Origin: Myxocyprinus asiaticus
Taxonomy: Eukaryota > Chordata > Actinopteri > Cypriniformes > Catostomidae
Length of the DNA stretch: 64,000 bases
Assembly: GCF_019703515.2 (NCBI RefSeq)
Contig: NC_059385.1
Span: 31,629,001 to 31,693,000 of the forward strand
Reading direction: 5' to 3'
In this document: positions 25,227 through 35,637 of the stretch, piece after piece
Numbering within the stretch: position 1 is the stretch's first letter
How the letters are laid out: each line of letters opens with the position of its first letter
Translations under genes and position numbers: made by a program
Notes under the pieces: model-generated
The model's input: only the letters and a program-made list of their open reading frames with translations
Databases searched by the model: none
What the model was told of the DNA's origin: nothing

Positions 25227-25888
25227 GAACAAATTCATATTTTTTGTTGGCCAGTTTAGTAAAAACATGTCTGCCTTGAGCATAGATGTAAATGTAAAAT
25301 CTGAATCTGAATCTCTTTTATTCGCCAGTACTTGTGTACAGGCAGAGATGTGGACTCGAGTTTTAATAGACTTCAGACTCGACCTTAAATGACTTTAGAA
25401 TTGACTCAACACAAAGGACTCATGAATATTTAAAAAAAAAATGACCTGAGTCTTTTAACCTTAACTATTAATATCTTAAAGGAAGAATTTGTGTTTTATA
25501 TGTATGGTTTTTATACATCTGCATCACATTTCCCCCATGTGTCATGCTTGATCGGATCCGTATCATAGAATTCGATTATATATTTTCATGTAAATCCAAA
25601 AATGTGATAAGAGTCCCATGAAGCATGATGGCACCCGCCGTGCTATTTGGGTTCACATTTGGTTGTGCCCTCAGAAGCAGAAACTTCAGGAAGAACACAT
25701 TCTCAAAGGTTAGTCATTTTAATTAAGACACAAAGCTAGCTAATATTGTAAATGTCGCAAATACTGGGCAGTGTAGATTCATAGCTCATTAGGATCGCCG
25801 ACCAGAGGTTGCATCAATTTAAACCTAGCGCTTTTATCAATGTTTTCGTAGTATACATGCCGCTTCTCCCCCTCTCTTTTTCTATGTA

Positions 25889-25938
<50 letters not shown>

Positions 25939-26965
25939 CCCGTATTTTAGCATCTTGCAATCAACACACCTACAGTTTTTTGTGGACTTAGAACAGATGG
26001 CAAGTTTTTGTCAAAATTATACCTAATGATATGGCGGGGCGATAAAATGTTATCGATATTTATTGAAAAAAAATGTCTCACCATTTTAGTAAACACAATC
26101 CTAGATTGATTACACACTAATTGAACAAAGGTAAATAAAACATTTATTAAACAGCTTTGAAAGTGTGCACTTATAGTTTGAGAAACCGATCAGTGCTTGA
26201 CCGAACACTTGAGCTGTCTTTGTGCATCTGCTAAAGGTCAAATGATGCTGCTGGATTGGCCAGCAATTTGCCATCCAAGATATGCTCAATAACTGATAGA
26301 CATAGATGTGCTTGGCTTGGCTGCAATGGTATTCAATGCAAAAGAGCATACAATGTGTTTGGAACATTGGAAAATAAACACAATAAAAAGGGAGATGATT
26401 AACTGCATACTGTACCATATGTGTACCATAAATTCTAAAACACTAACATTTATTTTAAACACTAAAATGTCCTTAAAACAAGATACATTTACTTGCGAAC
26501 CAAAATTATGTAAGGTAATAATATTTAATTTTAGAGAATATATCTTTAATCAAGAGAATATATCTTGTTTATGTTTCTTACCCAGTTGGGAACAACTGCT
26601 TCCAAATGTTCATGTACACTAAAATCGACCCCATTATGCCATCTCCCATCAGACATCTTTGCATCAATTCAAATGCATTCTCCTTTTCATGTGATGTTAC
26701 TGATGGTGTTGCACGAGCAACCTCCTTTGTACTATGGAAATCAGGAAGTAATTGCGTTCACATAAACAATGATGAGTGCAATTTTGAGGATGCATGTTTG
26801 CTCTAAAGTAAAATTTTTACTCAACTAGCTGATAGGTTTAGGGTTAGAATTTGGGTTAGGGGGTAGAATGAATTAATTATAATAAATTCCTGTTGACTGT
26901 ATTATATCAATAACAACTATAAATACAACTCACTTTTAGCACCACTCTGTGAACATTTCACCTAG
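24041..26965. other. Non-coding sequence with microsatellites
   Basis: No gene is supported. Simple repeats: (CT)n at about 25139-25182 joined to (CA)n at 25183-25224, and (GT)n/(GA)n at 25887-25933. A degenerate 'ggtttagggtta' stretch lies at 26830-26875. Small open frames (such as 24820-25119 minus) have no recognisable domain. Confidence 0.5.
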
Positions 26966-28260
26966 AAATAGGGTGGCCAGCTGTCCCATTTTTCCTGGGA
27001 CAGTCCCGTTTCTAGTGTCCCATATTTCCCCTCTCCTAAAATATTTCTATCGCCTATGCGGCTTTCTCAGTCACGTGAGTATTCATATCAAAGGTAGCCA
27101 AGGATACGCCATGTAAAACCAATAAAATCATACAATGTTATTTGAAGTACATGATTGGATTAAACTATCCAATCACAATCCCCTATCAATAGATGTCCTG
27201 TTAGTGAAATGACTGAAGAGTCAGTCTGAAAGAGCACACAGATTAAATTGCGGCTGGAAAATGTCAAGGAAGCATGCATGTACATTTAATGAGGATCTTA
27301 AAAAAGAGTTTACATTTCTAAAAAAGGAGTCACAGACAGAGCCTAGAAAAGTGAGGTGTGAGATTTATGGAGTTTGCTTTTCCATCGCCCATGGAGGCCA
27401 CACCGACATCACACAGCATGTTCATACAAAAAAGCATGTGGATGCTGCTAAAAGTGAGTGTGCCACACCAAGTCTTTGTGATTTTTTTGTGAAGCAAAGT
27501 TCAGAATCTGTCAAAGTGCACACAAGTGAAGGACATTTTGCTTATTCTGTTGTGCACGGCCATAGCTTTGCACATTCATGACCTGAGAAAAGTCTTGCAG
27601 GTCAGGCTGGAGGAATCATTCATACCCTCTGACATTAAAAAGCAGTTGGATGCCCTGGTTGAAGCTGGTGACATGCGAGCGGATGATTTCTTTTGTGCAG
27701 TCAGAAATTTTTTTTCAGCATCGGTGGTTTACCTGCAAAATTGGAGCCACTCATTGGAGAACACAGAAAAACTTGAGTGGGCCCTACTGAGAGACATCCC
27801 AGAGTGGAAAGACATTCAGAGCAGCCTTGAACACTGCTACTCCAGAACACCCGCTTTCAGTTTGATTGACGAAACCATGCTCTTTGATGAGTGGGCTTGC
27901 GCAAACAACATTGTCACTCGTCACATCACTGAGTGGAACATGAACAAGACGGCCATGTCTGAGAGATGGATAGACGTTTTTGGTAAGCTGGAGAACAAGA
28001 CCATCAACTTCGGAGTCTTAGCTAAGGTCGTGGAGTTTGTTTTATGCCTGCCTGGGACATCTGCATCTGTGGAGCGTGTGTTCACATTAATGAACGCAGC
28101 ATGGACACATCTCGACTCAGTGTAACAGTCACGAAGGCAATGCTTTTCGAACGTCTTAATTTTGGACTGGACTGCTCTGCATTTTATGATAAACTCTTAA
28201 AAGCCAAGCACACACTGAGAAAAATTGCTGCCAGCTAAAAGTACAAGGTGACAACAGTTA
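26966..28260 (+). mobile_element. hAT-superfamily transposon remnant
   Basis: A transposase remnant (27261-28237) is preceded at 26966-27020 by 'tagggtggcc…tgtccc' sequence, which could be the 5' terminus; similar repeated 'gtccc' motifs follow. No matching 3' end is visible before 28545, so the borders are provisional. Confidence 0.5.
27261..28237 (+). pseudogene. hAT transposase, internally deleted
   Basis: The first frame (27261-27581) starts MSRKHACTFNEDL and holds a BED-type zinc finger remnant: CEIYGVCFSIAHGG followed by HVHTKKH. The family usually has CxxC here, so a Tyr probably replaces one ligand (inference). The second frame (27526-28125) has a short helical section, then the hAT C-terminal dimerisation region with LPGTSASVERVFTLMNAAW. 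A frameshift near 28110 leads into LFERLNFGLDCSAFYDKLL. About 400 residues that would carry the DDE catalytic core are missing. The product would be a DNA-binding and dimerising protein without catalysis. The deletion and frame changes argue for a pseudogene. Confidence 0.7.
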
Positions 28261-28544
28261 AAGATGCAGATGCACTCTCTACTTCGCACTGATCTGCTAA
28301 AACTGCCCCCAAATACTTAAATTTTTGTCAGTACAACCATGTGCAATATTCAGTCCATCCATTCCTACTTATATCTATATTTCATTTATATTTTTTAACA
28401 TACCCTACCTCTTATTCAATACATCACCTGCACATAACTGTATATCTGTATATAAAATATTCGAACAACATTATTGCTCTATTGTATATTTCTCTTTTTA
28501 TTTATCTGTTATATCTATTCTCAATTTTTATGTCACTATATGTA
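28261..28544. other. AT-rich spacer
   Basis: Non-coding AT-rich sequence between the hAT remnant and the Tc1-like element; no feature seen. Confidence 0.4.
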
Positions 28545-28669
28545 CAGTGCTGTGGAAAAGTATTTGCCCCATCCTGATTTCTTCTGTTTTTGTGTATTTT
28601 TCATACTAAAGTGTTTTAGATCTTCTAACAAGATATAACATAAAACAACCTGAGTAAACACTAAATACA
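28545..28669 (-). mobile_element. Tc1-like transposon (split), left end
   Basis: The terminus 'cagtgctgtggaaaagtatt' begins at 28545 right after a TA (28543-28544). The sequence continues across DIRS C at 31403, across the solo LTR at 33350, and stops at about 33600. The element is antisense (transposase on the minus strand). Confidence 0.75.
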
Positions 28670-29159
28670 GTTCCCTATCTGTCACTCTCTCAACGTTGTG
28701 AGCCCCAAACACCTCTGATCATTGAGAAAAGGCCAATGGGAATTGGCGAGTGGAATCTGCATGCCTCTCCCCCGGACACACGGGTATAAAAGGAGCTGGC
28801 TCGCAACCACTAATTCAGATTTTTTCTTTGGAGCCGAGCGGTTGTGTTCAGCGAGCTGAATCCCTCTGTCAATCCATTCACCTTTAAGAAAGCTATTGGA
28901 TTTACAGCACATTACAGCGTTTTCTCCCCCTCGTGCACCGGTTGAGTGCAGAGAACGCCCCTGAGCACTTCAACAGTCTAAAAGAGTGTATATTCTTGCA
29001 ATAAAAGAGTATATTTTCTACTAAAAGAGTGGCAGTGACGGAGAGCGTCTTTTTAAAGATGTCTTTCCGTCTGTGTATAATTCCTGGTTACCTCGTTACC
29101 TCTCCACTTCCGATGACCACGATCGCTGTCTCACGTGCTTGGGCAGTGCCCACGTGGAG

Positions 29160-30095
29160 GCAGTGTTCGTGGACGGGTCATGTCCTAACTGCCAGAACAT
29201 GACCATGGCAGTGTTGCGGTCGCCAGCGGCTCCCCGCCTCGGTCCTTTTACCTACGGGTATGAGGCCGCGTCGGTTAGCACTGGGAGCCGCTCCGCCGGG
29301 TAACCCCCCATGGACCTCCCATTCCCCAGCACGCTCGTTCACCCCGGGAAAGCTCTGAGATGAGACCGCGAACTCGCCCTGAGACAAGCCGGCAGTCTCA
29401 TTCGTGGCTCGCGAAGAGGATGAGCTGTCGATCGCAGCATCGGAGAGTGGGCTGGTCCAGTCTGCCGCTGATGACTTGACTGGGCTCCCACCTTCAGGTG
29501 CGGTTGCCCACTCGCAGGCCGACACAGAGCTGGCGGGTGGCTGCCCGGGCGGCTGCGAGCATCGGGCTGGAGTGGAACCCTCTGCTTCACCCTGCCCTGA
29601 ACCCTCGCGGCTTGACGATTGGTTCCTGGGCTCGGAGCACTGCTCACAGCCGTGACTGCATTGGCATATCAACTGCCTTGAGCTTTTGGAAGTGTTGCTC
29701 ACCCTGCAGAGGCTTTGGCCGTTGATCCAGGGCAAGCGCGTGTTGGTCTGGACGGAGAATACGGCGACAGTAGAGTACATCTATCGGCAGACGCGCTGTC
29801 ACGGCAGGTCACGCTCAGGGGAGAGTGGAGACTCCACCCCTAGGTGGTCCAGCTGATTTGGAGTCGATTCTGTCAAGCGCAGGTAGACCTGTTCGCTCCC
29901 CTTGGCACAGATGCGCTGGCTCACAGCTGGCCCCGGGGGCTGCGCAAGTATGCGTTCCCCTCAGTGAGCCTACTTGCACAGACCCTGTGCAAGATCAGGG
30001 AGGACGAGGAGCAGGTCAACCTAGTAGCACCCTACTGGCCCACCCAGACTTGGTTCTCGGACCTCACACTCCTCGCGACAGTCCCTCCCTGGTGA
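29160..30095 (+). pseudogene. DIRS C gag–RNase H deletion remnant
   Basis: The gag part (frame 29404-29655) includes EPSRLDDWFLGS as in copies A and D. Directly afterwards, at about 29655, the DNA reads LHWHINCLELLEVLL and LIQGKRVLVW, the second half of RNase H, so the reverse transcriptase is deleted. Then LIWSRFCQAQVDLFAP and VAPYWPTQTWFSDL follow (29844-30095). Non-functional. Confidence 0.7.
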
Positions 30096-30149
30096 ATTCC
30101 CCTGAGGAGGGATCTCCTCTCTCAGGGACAGGGCACCATATGGCACCCA

Positions 30150-30860
30150 CGACCAGACTTCTGGAATCTCCATGTCTGGCCCTTGGACGGGACGCGGAAG
30201 TCCTAAGTGGCCTACCACCCGCGGTGGTAAACACGATCACTCAGGCCGGGGCTCCCTCTATGAGGCACCTGTATGCCTTGAATTGGCATCTGTTCGCTAA
30301 GTGGTGTTCTTCCTGATGCAAAGACCCCGGAGGTCAGTGCTTTCCTTCCTGCAGGAGAGGCTGGAGGGGCAGCTGTCCCCCTCCACCTTGAAGATGTATG
30401 TGGCTGCTATTGTGCCGCACCACGATGCAGTTGACGGTAGGTCTCTCAGGAAGCACGACCTGATCATCAGATTCCTTAGAGGCACAAGGAGGCTGAATCC
30501 TCCCAGACCGTGCCTCATTCCCTCATGGGATCTCTCCGTGGTCCTGCGGGGCCTGCGGGGAGCCCCGTTTGAGCCCCTGGAGTCAGTTGAGCTAAAGGCG
30601 GTCTCTTTGAAGACTGCCCTCCTGACTGCACTCACATCCATCAAGAGGGTAGGGGACCTGCAGGCGTTCTCTGTCAGCGACACGTGCCTGGAGTTCAGTC
30701 CGGAATATTCTCACGTGGTCCTGAGAGCCCGACCGGGCTAAGTGCCCAAGGTTCCCACGACCCCGTTTCGGGATCAGGTGGTGAACCTGCAAGCGTTGCC
30801 CCAGAAGAAGGCAGACCAAGCCTTGTCGTTGCTGTGTCCGGTGCATGCTTTGCGGCCTGT
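30150..30860 (+). pseudogene. DIRS C tyrosine recombinase, N-terminal half
   Basis: GAPSMRHLYALNWHLFAKW (about 30255-30310) and the frame 30301-30741 with LSPSTLKMYVAAIVPHHDA, IIRFLRGTRRLNP and TSIKRVGDLQAFSV show the SAM-like domain and first catalytic Arg. A stop follows at 30741. Sequence collinear with the next part (VVNLQALP) continues to about 30855 and is then cut off. The HxxR pair and Tyr are absent. Confidence 0.75.
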
Positions 30861-31402
30861 CCCCATTTTGGGTAGTCGTCTTGTCCCTGAGGTGTGGTGG
30901 ACCGTACAACGCTCGTAGGAGCATTGGGGGAGGTTACGTGATGGCCAGGTATGCTGGATACGAGGCACACAATGGTTTGCCTGTCTCGCACCACCAGTCC
31001 ACGTAACAAAGTTCAGCTAGTTGTGGCATTTCGTATAGGGACCCCTAGTGTTACTACATCAACAGAAAGTCGAGGGAGTGACAGATAGGGAACGTTCCCT
31101 GATGGAGGGAATGAGACGTTGTGTCCCTCCTGCCACAACACTGAACTACCTGCTGAAATGGCCGGGACCCTGTCTCGGCTCCTCAGCACAAAACCTGAAT
31201 GAGTGGTTGCGAGCCAGCTCCTTTTATACCCGTATGTCCAGGGGAATGGCATGCAAATTCCACTCGCCAATTCCCATTGGCCTTTTCTCAAAGATCAGAG
31301 GTGTTTGGGGCTCCCAAGTGCGACCCCAAGTGTCACTACATCGACACAAACGTCTCGTTCCCTTCATCAGGGAATGGAGGTTACGAAAGTAACCACGACG
31401 TT

Positions 31403-32096
31403 TCAGATATATATGTATATTTTTTTTATTGAAGCAGAAAAGTTATACAACACCTATATCACCCATGTGAAAAACTAACTGCCCCCTTGAACTTGATAGC
31501 TGGTTGTGCCACCTTTAGCAGAAACAACTGCAACCAAACGCTTCCGATAACTGGAGATTAGTCTTTCACAATGCTGTGATGGAATTTTGGCCTGCTCTTC
31601 TTTGCAAAATTGCTTTAGTTCAGCCACATTGGAGGGTCTTCAAGAATGAACTGTCCGTTTAAAGTTTAAATGCCACAGCATCTCAATCGGGTTCAAGTCA
31701 GGACTTTGACTAGGCCACTCCAAAACTTTAAATTTGCTTCTTTTGAGCCATTTAAAGATGGACTTACTCCTATGCTTTGGATCATTGTCTTGCTGCATAA
31801 TCCATTTGCGCTTGAGCTTCAACTCATGGACTGATGACTGGATGTTCTCCTTTAGATTTTCTGGTAGAGAGCAGAATTCATATTTCCCTCAATTATTACA
31901 AGTCGCCATGGCCCTGAAGCAGCAAAGCATCACCACACAGTCACACTACCACCACCATGCATGACCATAGGTATGATGTTGTTTTTGTGGAATTCTGTGT
32001 TTGATTTACACCAGATGTAACGATGTAATCCTGTCTTCGAAAAAAGTTCCAATTTTGACTCATCGGTTTACAGAACTTTCTCTCAAAAGGTTTGAG
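31403..32096 (-). mobile_element. Tc1-like transposon (split), middle part
   Basis: Continuation of 28545-28669 after removal of DIRS C. Contains the transposase 3' half (31822-31640) and further degraded coding sequence to 32096, where the solo LTR interrupts it. Confidence 0.75.
31640..31822 (-). pseudogene. Tc1-like transposase, DDE C-terminal part
   Basis: The minus-strand frame reads MKLKRKWIMQQDNDPKHRSK, then [19 protein letters not shown]. The Asp of QQDNDPKH and the Glu of NPIEMLW are the second and third catalytic residues of Tc1/mariner enzymes, with about the normal spacing. The first Asp and the DNA-binding domain lie further right, at 33282-33600, beyond the solo LTR. The gene is thus in at least three pieces plus frameshifts. 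Confidence 0.85.
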
Positions 32097-33345
32097 TGTA
32101 AGGGGGAGGCCACCCACTGGTCCAATGGCGGTATCCAATGGCATGGCTGAAGGTCTCCTGCGTGTTCTGTCTTATCGTGTGTGACATTAAATAATACTTT
32201 GATTATTTGATTTGAGTTCAATGTTTTATTAATCTTATCATTAATTATTTTCTTTATTTCCTCTGACTTCAATTATGAAAAACCTCGTTAATGTATCTAT
32301 GCTCTGAATTTAAGTTTTGTATCTTATTATTTTTTGTAATTGTCTCTTCTAGACTGCATTTGTTATTTCAATGTTATCTGGGTCCTGTGCCGGCTGGACA
32401 CAGGTCTTTTATCTACAAAACACATCTGTTTCAGATATTAGTAAGTTTTAGATTAAGTCCTTATAGGTTCTCGGCTTTATCCGTTTAGTCTTATTTGGCT
32501 AAGTTCATATAGATTCTCGACTCACCGTTTAGCCCCAGTCAATTAAGTTCTGTTTTACAGATACTCGGTCCTACCCTTAGTATTCCCGTTTAATTCTACT
32601 TGGCTAAGTTCTATTATAGATTCTCGGTTTGCCATTTAGCCTTTTACATACTTAACTAAGCTACTTCAGAAGTAACCCATTAGTTAAGCAAACTCTGACC
32701 ATAGATTTGTAGTTAATAAGAAATATACTAGAAAACAGTCCTTTAGAATGAATCATTATAACAATTTATTTACCAGGTAATAGTAATACATTCAAACAAT
32801 ACAATTAAAATATTAAATCAAACTCAAAGCTATCAGTGAACACAGCATAATAATATAATTAAAGTTGCTTTCCATTCAAACATTTACCAAACATAAGAAA
32901 TTCAAATTGCAATTACCTGGTAGAGAAAAACTACACACAATGTTTAATGTGTGGATCATCTGGCTACAGAGACCCTGAGCTCCTCTGCCATCCTTACTTA
33001 AGTACCAAACGATTCTATTGTGATTTGACTTTGCTGAAAGGGAATGAGACTGTTTTACCAGTTGCACTGAGACCTCTTGAATGATACCAAACATGTATGA
33101 TTAGAAAACCTTTTACATTACAGTACAGGATAAGTCATAACTTAGTTTTTTTGGTGTCCTTAAAGTGACCTGAGGTGAGAGAGAGAGCAGATGTGAGTGT
33201 GGTTTGCGTTTTATGGTCCCTAATCAGTGGGGTGTGTTTTCTCAGGTGGAGATGCTCCTCTGTGTGAGAGTTTTATGACGTTGGTTCTTGCAGAGTTCTT
33301 TGACTTTCCCGGAAGTGATGCAGACAATTTTGTGCCAGTCTTACA
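32097..33345. mobile_element. Solo LTR (1.25 kb) in the Tc1-like element
   Basis: The insert starts TGTAAGGGGG and ends AGTCTTACA, giving TG…CA with a 6-base inverted end (TGTAAG/CTTACA). The four bases TGAG lie on both sides (32093-32096 and 33346-33349), and removing the insert plus one TGAG restores a continuous Tc1-like sequence. No internal coding region is present, hence a solo LTR. On the minus strand an AATAAA lies near 32230, which would fit the R region if the LTR is minus-oriented. Four degenerate units sharing 'taagttc…gattctcg…gtttagcc' occur at about 32453-32650. Family unknown. Confidence 0.75.
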
Positions 33346-33600
33346 TGAGGATCATCAAGGTGTGTTTTGGAAAAATTCAGACGTGCCTTAATGTTCTTCT
33401 GGGTTAGCAGTTGTTTTCGCCTCGCTACTTTTCCATGGGCGGCATTTTTGGCCAGTGTCTTTCTGATAGTGGAGTCATGAAAAGTGACCTTTATTGATGT
33501 GAGAGAGGCCTGCAGTTCCTTGGATGTTGTCCTTGGATTATTTGTGACTTCCTGGATGAGTCGTCGCTGTGCCCTTGGAGGAATTTTCTTCTGGGAAGGT
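33346..33600 (-). pseudogene. Tc1-like transposase, N-terminal part
   Basis: The frame shown at 33650-33273 is Tc1-like only between about 33600 and 33350: IPPRAQRRLIQEVTNNPRTT, SKELQASLTSIKVTFHDSTI, then RKQLLTQKNIKARLNFSKTH and LDDP. This is the second helix-turn-helix and the start of the catalytic domain. Upstream (to the right) the sequence is replaced by the retroviral repeat at 33601, so the first helix-turn-helix is missing. Confidence 0.8.
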
Positions 33601-33732
33601 AGAGGCCTGTGTAGGAATGGAATGTGCTCACATATGGTAACTGCTCTCATGACTGCTGAGAAAATATATGGTGAGGTTTCTCCACAGATGTCTCCTTTCC
33701 ACTTCTTAAAATAAACAGACTGGAGTCTTGTA
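33601..33732 (+). repeat. Inverted copy of LTR U3 start
   Basis: About 130 bases here are the reverse complement of 34158-34290 with only a few differences ('gtagaggcctgtgtaggaat' on one side). The outer edge abuts Tc1 sequence and the inner edge joins leader-like DNA. Interpreted as a broken LTR end of the element next door. Confidence 0.8.
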
Positions 33733-33920
33733 TCTTGTGGACAGTGGGGGCCTCCTGGACTGTCACGTGAGTGTGACTAAACAGAGGGGCACAGTTATTG
33801 ACACACTTGAGAGGAGTGGATGAGTTTATGAACCCTAAATAATAAAGGGGCTAAAAATGAATATATGAGCCCAAAAAAGGGGACAAGTATGTATGAGAAT
33901 AGGTATGTATGAGAATTTGA
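33733..33920 (-). other. Retroviral-type leader fragment
   Basis: Non-coding sequence lying directly downstream (minus strand) of the primer-binding site. No gag start is recognised. It is joined to the inverted U3 piece at 33732. Identity as an untranslated leader is inferred from position only. Confidence 0.4.
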
Positions 33921-33938
33921 GACCCACGTTGGGTGCCA
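33921..33938 (-). promoter_or_regulatory. Lys-tRNA-type primer-binding site
   Basis: On the minus strand the 18 bases beginning TGGCACCCAACGTGGG lie three bases after the LTR end. They closely resemble the tRNA-Lys(1,2) primer-binding site of vertebrate retroviruses. One or two positions differ from the usual form. Confidence 0.65.
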
Positions 33939-33941
33939 ATT

Positions 33942-34290
33942 TGTTGTGGCTTCTGCTGTCTTTGTGAAGAATCACTCTCAAAGTCTTGGGGTTTTGATGC
34001 CAGAAGATAGACTTTATTATCAGAGACAGAAAAGCTGAGTCAGTCTGCAGAGCAACTCCTGCAACTGGGTTTCTTCCTGCTTATATATGATCTACCAAGT
34101 CATGGTTAATACATTCCATACATGTCACCATTATCCATCACCCTATTCTCTGACTCCAGTCTGTTTATTTTAAGAAGTGGACAGGAGGCATCTGTGGAGG
34201 AACCTCACCATATATTTTCTCAGCAGTCATGAGAGCAGTTTACCATATGTGAGCACATTCCATTCCTACACAGGCCTCTACACAGACACA
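33942..34290 (-). mobile_element. Endogenous retrovirus-like LTR
   Basis: Read on the minus strand: a U3 beginning near 34290, a TATA box (atatataag) near 34080-34090, an AATAAA (gataataaagtc) near 34008-34018, and an end in …GCCACAACA at 33942, followed by the primer-binding site. The U3 start is duplicated in inverse orientation at 33601-33732. No viral genes are present. The right border is approximate. Confidence 0.65.
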
Positions 34291-34394
34291 CACAGTAAGA
34301 TACATGCTTGACCATCAGAAATAATTGTAGAATAAAATGGCTATATTTACATTGATTATACTTGATTAATTTATATTCAACTTGATACAAATAT

Positions 34395-34502
34395 TCACAT
34401 TATCAGCCATTTGTTGGTCCACTACAGTGTTGGTGGTAGTAGTCCTGTAGTTAGTAAGTTGTTTCAGGCCACTACACACTGATGCAGGGTCACTAGTTGA
34501 AA
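34395..34502 (-). pseudogene. LINE ORF2 fragment downstream of DIRS D
   Basis: The minus-strand frame from 34502 reads FSTSDPASVCSGLKQLTNYR and then VDQQMADNVN. It continues the protein interrupted at 40868, whose linker between endonuclease and reverse transcriptase would carry such a sequence. The reading frame decays after about 34395, and the reverse transcriptase itself is not in the window. Confidence 0.65.
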
Positions 34503-34675
34503 ACGTCATGGTTACTGGTGTAACCTCCGTTCCCTGATGGAGGGAACGAGACATTGGTGTCAATGTAGTGACACTAGGGGTCACTCTTGGGAGCCCGAGA
34601 CACCTCTGGTCTTTGATAAAAGGCCAATGAAAATTGGCGAGTGGTATTTGCATGCCACTCCCCCGAACATACGGG

Positions 34676-34684
34676 TATAAAAGG
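34676..34684 (+). promoter_or_regulatory. Inward antisense TATA box in DIRS D 3' repeat
   Basis: tataaaagg on the plus strand, pointing into the element from its 3' end. The sense copy is at 40711-40719 (minus). Activity is inferred. Confidence 0.45.
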
Positions 34685-34785
34685 AGCTGGTATGCAACCA
34701 CTCATTCAGGTTTTACGCTGAGGAGCCGATATAAGGTCCGGCCATTTCAGCGGGTAGTTCAGCGTTGTGGCAGGAGGGACCAACG

Positions 34786-34887
34786 TCTCATTCTCTCCAT
34801 CAGGGAACAGAGGTTACACCAGTAACCATGACGTTCCCTATCTGTCACTCACTCGACGTTGGTGTCGATGTAGTGACACTAGGGGTC
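34786..34887. repeat. Internal complementary region of DIRS D
   Basis: The right half (34833-34887) matches the element's 5' terminus (40813-40867) inverted, and the left half (34786-34835) matches the 3' terminus (34503-34555) inverted. In the DIRS model this region templates joining of the ends into a circle. Confidence 0.8.
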
Positions 34888-34889
34888 CT

Positions 34890-35635
34890 TATACAAAACG
34901 CCACAAGGCTGAACTGTGTTACGTGAACTGGCGGTGTGTGGTGGGCAGACTTGCTGTGTGCCTCATAGCCAGCACACCAGGTCGAAACGTAACCTCCCCC
35001 AACACAGTTATGAGTGTCGAACGGCCCTTTTTGGGGACAAGTCGACTACCCAGAGATAGAGACAGGCTTAACCCAGTCGTGGCCTCTTTCCCCTTCTCTT
35101 TTTCCACTCCCAAAAAAAAGAAGGGGGATTATCTGACTGGGCCGCCAGGTCTAGTCGGGGGGTGTCCCTCCCAAGGGGAGGACACCGCGGAGACCACACC
35201 TCGCCCCAAGAGAGGGGGGGATATTTAAGTGGAAGAATACATCACATGGTCTTTCCAACCATGTGGAGAGCCTTCAAGGTAGATCCTGCCCAATGGGGGA
35301 GGAGTTACTACAACATGGAGACTGAGGGGCTCTGCCCAAGGAAGACGCAGTTTGCCAGTAGGGAAATGAACTAGCGGAAGATATAGATCGCATGGGGTTA
35401 GCCTTACAGGGAACCGCCACATGCGGAGCACCTACACCAGAACCGGGCTCTTAGTTAGCGCGTGTACTGGGCCGGCAGCGAGTCTCTCCGAAAACTCGAC
35501 TGCCACAGGGCTCGGAGGAAGTCAACCAGGGAACAACTTTTGTGAACACTACTGGGAATTAGCAGCGCACGTCTTCAGCTCAAAAGGAGGTGGAAGGCAC
35601 TATGTGCAAGCGATACACCCGGCCGGCTATCCCGG
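34890..35635 (-). other. DIRS D 3' untranslated region
   Basis: Lies between the recombinase stop and the internal complementary region and is collinear with 22640-23390 of copy B. It is G/C-rich, with no coding capacity in the element's orientation. Confidence 0.6.
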
Positions 35636-35637
35636 GC

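Larger units (their letters stand above)
28670..31402 (+). mobile_element. DIRS-type retrotransposon, copy C (internally deleted, about 2.7 kb)
   Basis: The 5' end 'gttccctatctgtcactc' is at 28670 and the 3' end '…gtaaccacgacgtt' closes at 31402. About 40 bases of the 5' inverted repeat are missing near 28697. TATA boxes lie at 28785 (plus) and 31219-31227 (minus). The interior keeps gag pieces, jumps at about 29653 to the end of RNase H, and retains the first half of the tyrosine recombinase before jumping at about 30855 to the 3' region. Confidence 0.85.
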
